From NCBI GenBank assembly GCA_030680355.1, contig JAUXVF010000023.1:1-64000 (forward strand): a stretch of DNA of 64,000 nt, given 5' to 3'. Position numbers and translations under genes: made by a program. Below, piece after piece: positions 63,264 through 64,000 of the stretch. The stretch comes from Caulobacter sp. GTDB taxonomy: Bacteria > Pseudomonadota > Alphaproteobacteria > Caulobacterales > Caulobacteraceae. Positions within the stretch are counted from its first letter, which is position 1, and every line of letters begins with the position of its first letter. The notes beneath the pieces are model-generated. The model did not search any database, was not told the DNA's origin, and saw nothing but the letters and a program-made list of their open reading frames with translations.

Positions 63264-63294
63264 AAAAAGGGCCCCCGGAGTGTTCCGGAGGCCC
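63264..63294 (-). terminator. Intrinsic terminator of the aldehyde dehydrogenase gene
   Basis: Minus-strand stem GGGCCTCCGGA / TCCGGGGGCCC (11 bp, one mismatch), four-base loop, followed by TTTTT. It lies downstream of the aldehyde dehydrogenase stop. Confidence 0.8.
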
Positions 63295-63312
63295 TTTGGA
63301 CTGCTGAGCGGT

Positions 63313-63415
63313 CCCGCGTGGTTCGACACGCACCCTGCGGGTGCTGCTCACCATGACGTGCCCTGAGCTACGTCATCCTGAGCAGGCCCGAAGGGCCGTG
63401 TCGAAGGACGCAACC
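63313..63415. repeat. Dispersed intergenic repeat, copy 2
   Basis: Palindromic arms: GTTCGACACGCACCCTGCGG (with GTGCTGCTCACCATGACG following) and, facing it, 63372-63413 beginning GTCATCCTGAGCAGGCCCGA and ending in GTGTCGAAGGACGCAA. The second arm matches the reverse complement of copy 1 at 58951-58992 with one or two differences. Confidence 0.7.
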
Positions 63416-63416
63416 T

Positions 63417-64000
63417 CTATTCGGCGGCCTTGGCCGGGCTGAAGCCGATCACGGCCTTGGTTTCCAGGAAGTCGTGGAAGCCGTAGTCGCCCCATTCGCG
63501 GCCGTTGCCGCTCATCTTGTAGCCGCCGAACGGGGCCATCAGGTCGGGGCCGGCGTTGTTGATGTTGACCTGACCGGCGCGCAGCTTGCTGGCCACGTCG
63601 CGGATGCCGGCCATATCCGTGCCCGAGACATAGGCCGCCAGGCCGTACTCGGTGTCGTTGCCGACCTTCACGGCCTCATCGACGGTGGTGTAGCCGATGA
63701 TCGAGACGACCGGGCCGAAGATCTCTTCCTTGGCGATGGTCATGTCGTTGGTGACGTTGGCGAAGACGGTCGGTTTGACGAAATAGCCCTTGTCCAGGCC
63801 TTCGGGACGGCCGACGCCGCCGGACACCAGGGTGGCGCCCTCGTCGATGCCCTTCTGGATCAGGCCCTGGATCTTGTTGAACTGGACCTCGGAGACGACC
63901 GGACCCATCTGGGCGTTGCCCTTGGGATCGCCGACGGTGGTCGACTCGGCGGCGGCCCTGGCGATCTGGATCACCTCATCCATGCGCTTGCCCGGGACCA
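63417..64000 (-). CDS. Aldehyde dehydrogenase, C-terminal part
   Basis: The last 194 codons of an NAD(P)-dependent aldehyde dehydrogenase; the gene continues beyond the right edge. Visible blocks are IAKEEIFGPVVSIIGY (EEIFGPV signature), NDTEYGLAAYVSGTD, and the terminal APFGGYKMSGNGREWGDYGF oligomerisation region, ending AAE. The catalytic Cys and Glu lie outside the window. It oxidises an aldehyde to the acid, which the acyl-CoA synthetase downstream could activate. Has its own terminator. Confidence 0.9.
   Translation of the reverse strand, partial: VPGKRMDEVIQIARAAAESTTVGDPKGNAQMGPVVSEVQFNKIQGLIQKGIDEGATLVSGGVGRPEGLDKGYFVKPTVFANVTNDMTIAKEEIFGPVVSIIGYTTVDEAVKVGNDTEYGLAAYVSGTDMAGIRDVASKLRAGQVNINNAGPDLMAPFGGYKMSGNGREWGDYGFHDFLETKAVIGFSPAKAAE

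Noticed and set aside
61762..63366. A 534-codon plus-strand frame opposite the acyl-CoA synthetase
   Set aside because: Shadow of the ligase gene, running into the dispersed repeat.

Overview
The window looks like about 64 kb of chromosome from a high-GC alphaproteobacterium, most likely of the Caulobacterales (Caulobacter, Phenylobacterium or Brevundimonas type). Pointers are the GC-rich coding sequence, two TonB-dependent receptors, a sigma/NrsF anti-sigma pair of the kind known from Caulobacter, an exact alphaproteobacterial general-stress (EcfG) promoter, and many catabolic acyl-CoA synthetases. I saw no rRNA, tRNA, CRISPR array, prophage or insertion sequence.

Region by region. (1) 1-6.8 kb, minus strand: LysR regulator, dgcN, dgcA, a TonB-dependent receptor and a dicarboxylate/amino-acid symporter (cut by the window edge), read as a D-glutamate utilisation locus with its own outer- and inner-membrane uptake. 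(2) 6.9-10.8 kb, minus: the four-gene Anbu operon (ATP-grasp, alpha-E, transglutaminase, proteasome-like Anbu). (3) 11.3-17.9 kb, plus: a six-gene glucosylglycerol synthesis and ABC uptake operon behind an EcfG-type promoter and a sigma70-type promoter. (4) 17.9-24.8 kb, minus: a giant autotransporter with 1.08-kb internal repeats. (5) 25.3-26.6 kb: ammonium transporter. (6) 26.6-33.5 kb: an apparent self-contained ECF-sigma regulon. Radical SAM enzyme, sigma factor, NrsF-type anti-sigma, two arsenosugar-type glycosyltransferases, a DUF547 protein, a VTT membrane protein and a flavin disulfide reductase are arranged as two divergent pairs. Each of the four transcription units has a GTAACC-N16-CGAA type promoter (three exact, one with a single mismatch). 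(7) 34-40.6 kb: cation/proton antiporter, a membrane P-loop ATPase translationally coupled to an MscS channel, and a potassium-channel-like protein with a zinc ribbon. (8) 40.6-47.4 kb: a small orphan protein behind an AT-rich promoter, thioesterase, acyl-CoA synthetase, response regulator and hybrid histidine kinase. (9) 47.5-64 kb: Baeyer-Villiger-type monooxygenase, amidase, SelO, an ion transporter, a second TonB-dependent receptor, then esterase, feruloyl-CoA synthase, epoxide hydrolase, GNAT, toxin-antitoxin, acyl-CoA synthetase and aldehyde dehydrogenase, which together suggest aromatic or xenobiotic carboxylate catabolism.

The strongest non-routine observations are the sigma regulon at 27.6-30.5 kb, the ATPase-MscS pair at 36.1-39.8 kb, the stress-controlled glucosylglycerol operon, and the repeated LysR-type operator in the D-glutamate locus. 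Functions rest on motif reading and gene context only; no database search was run.
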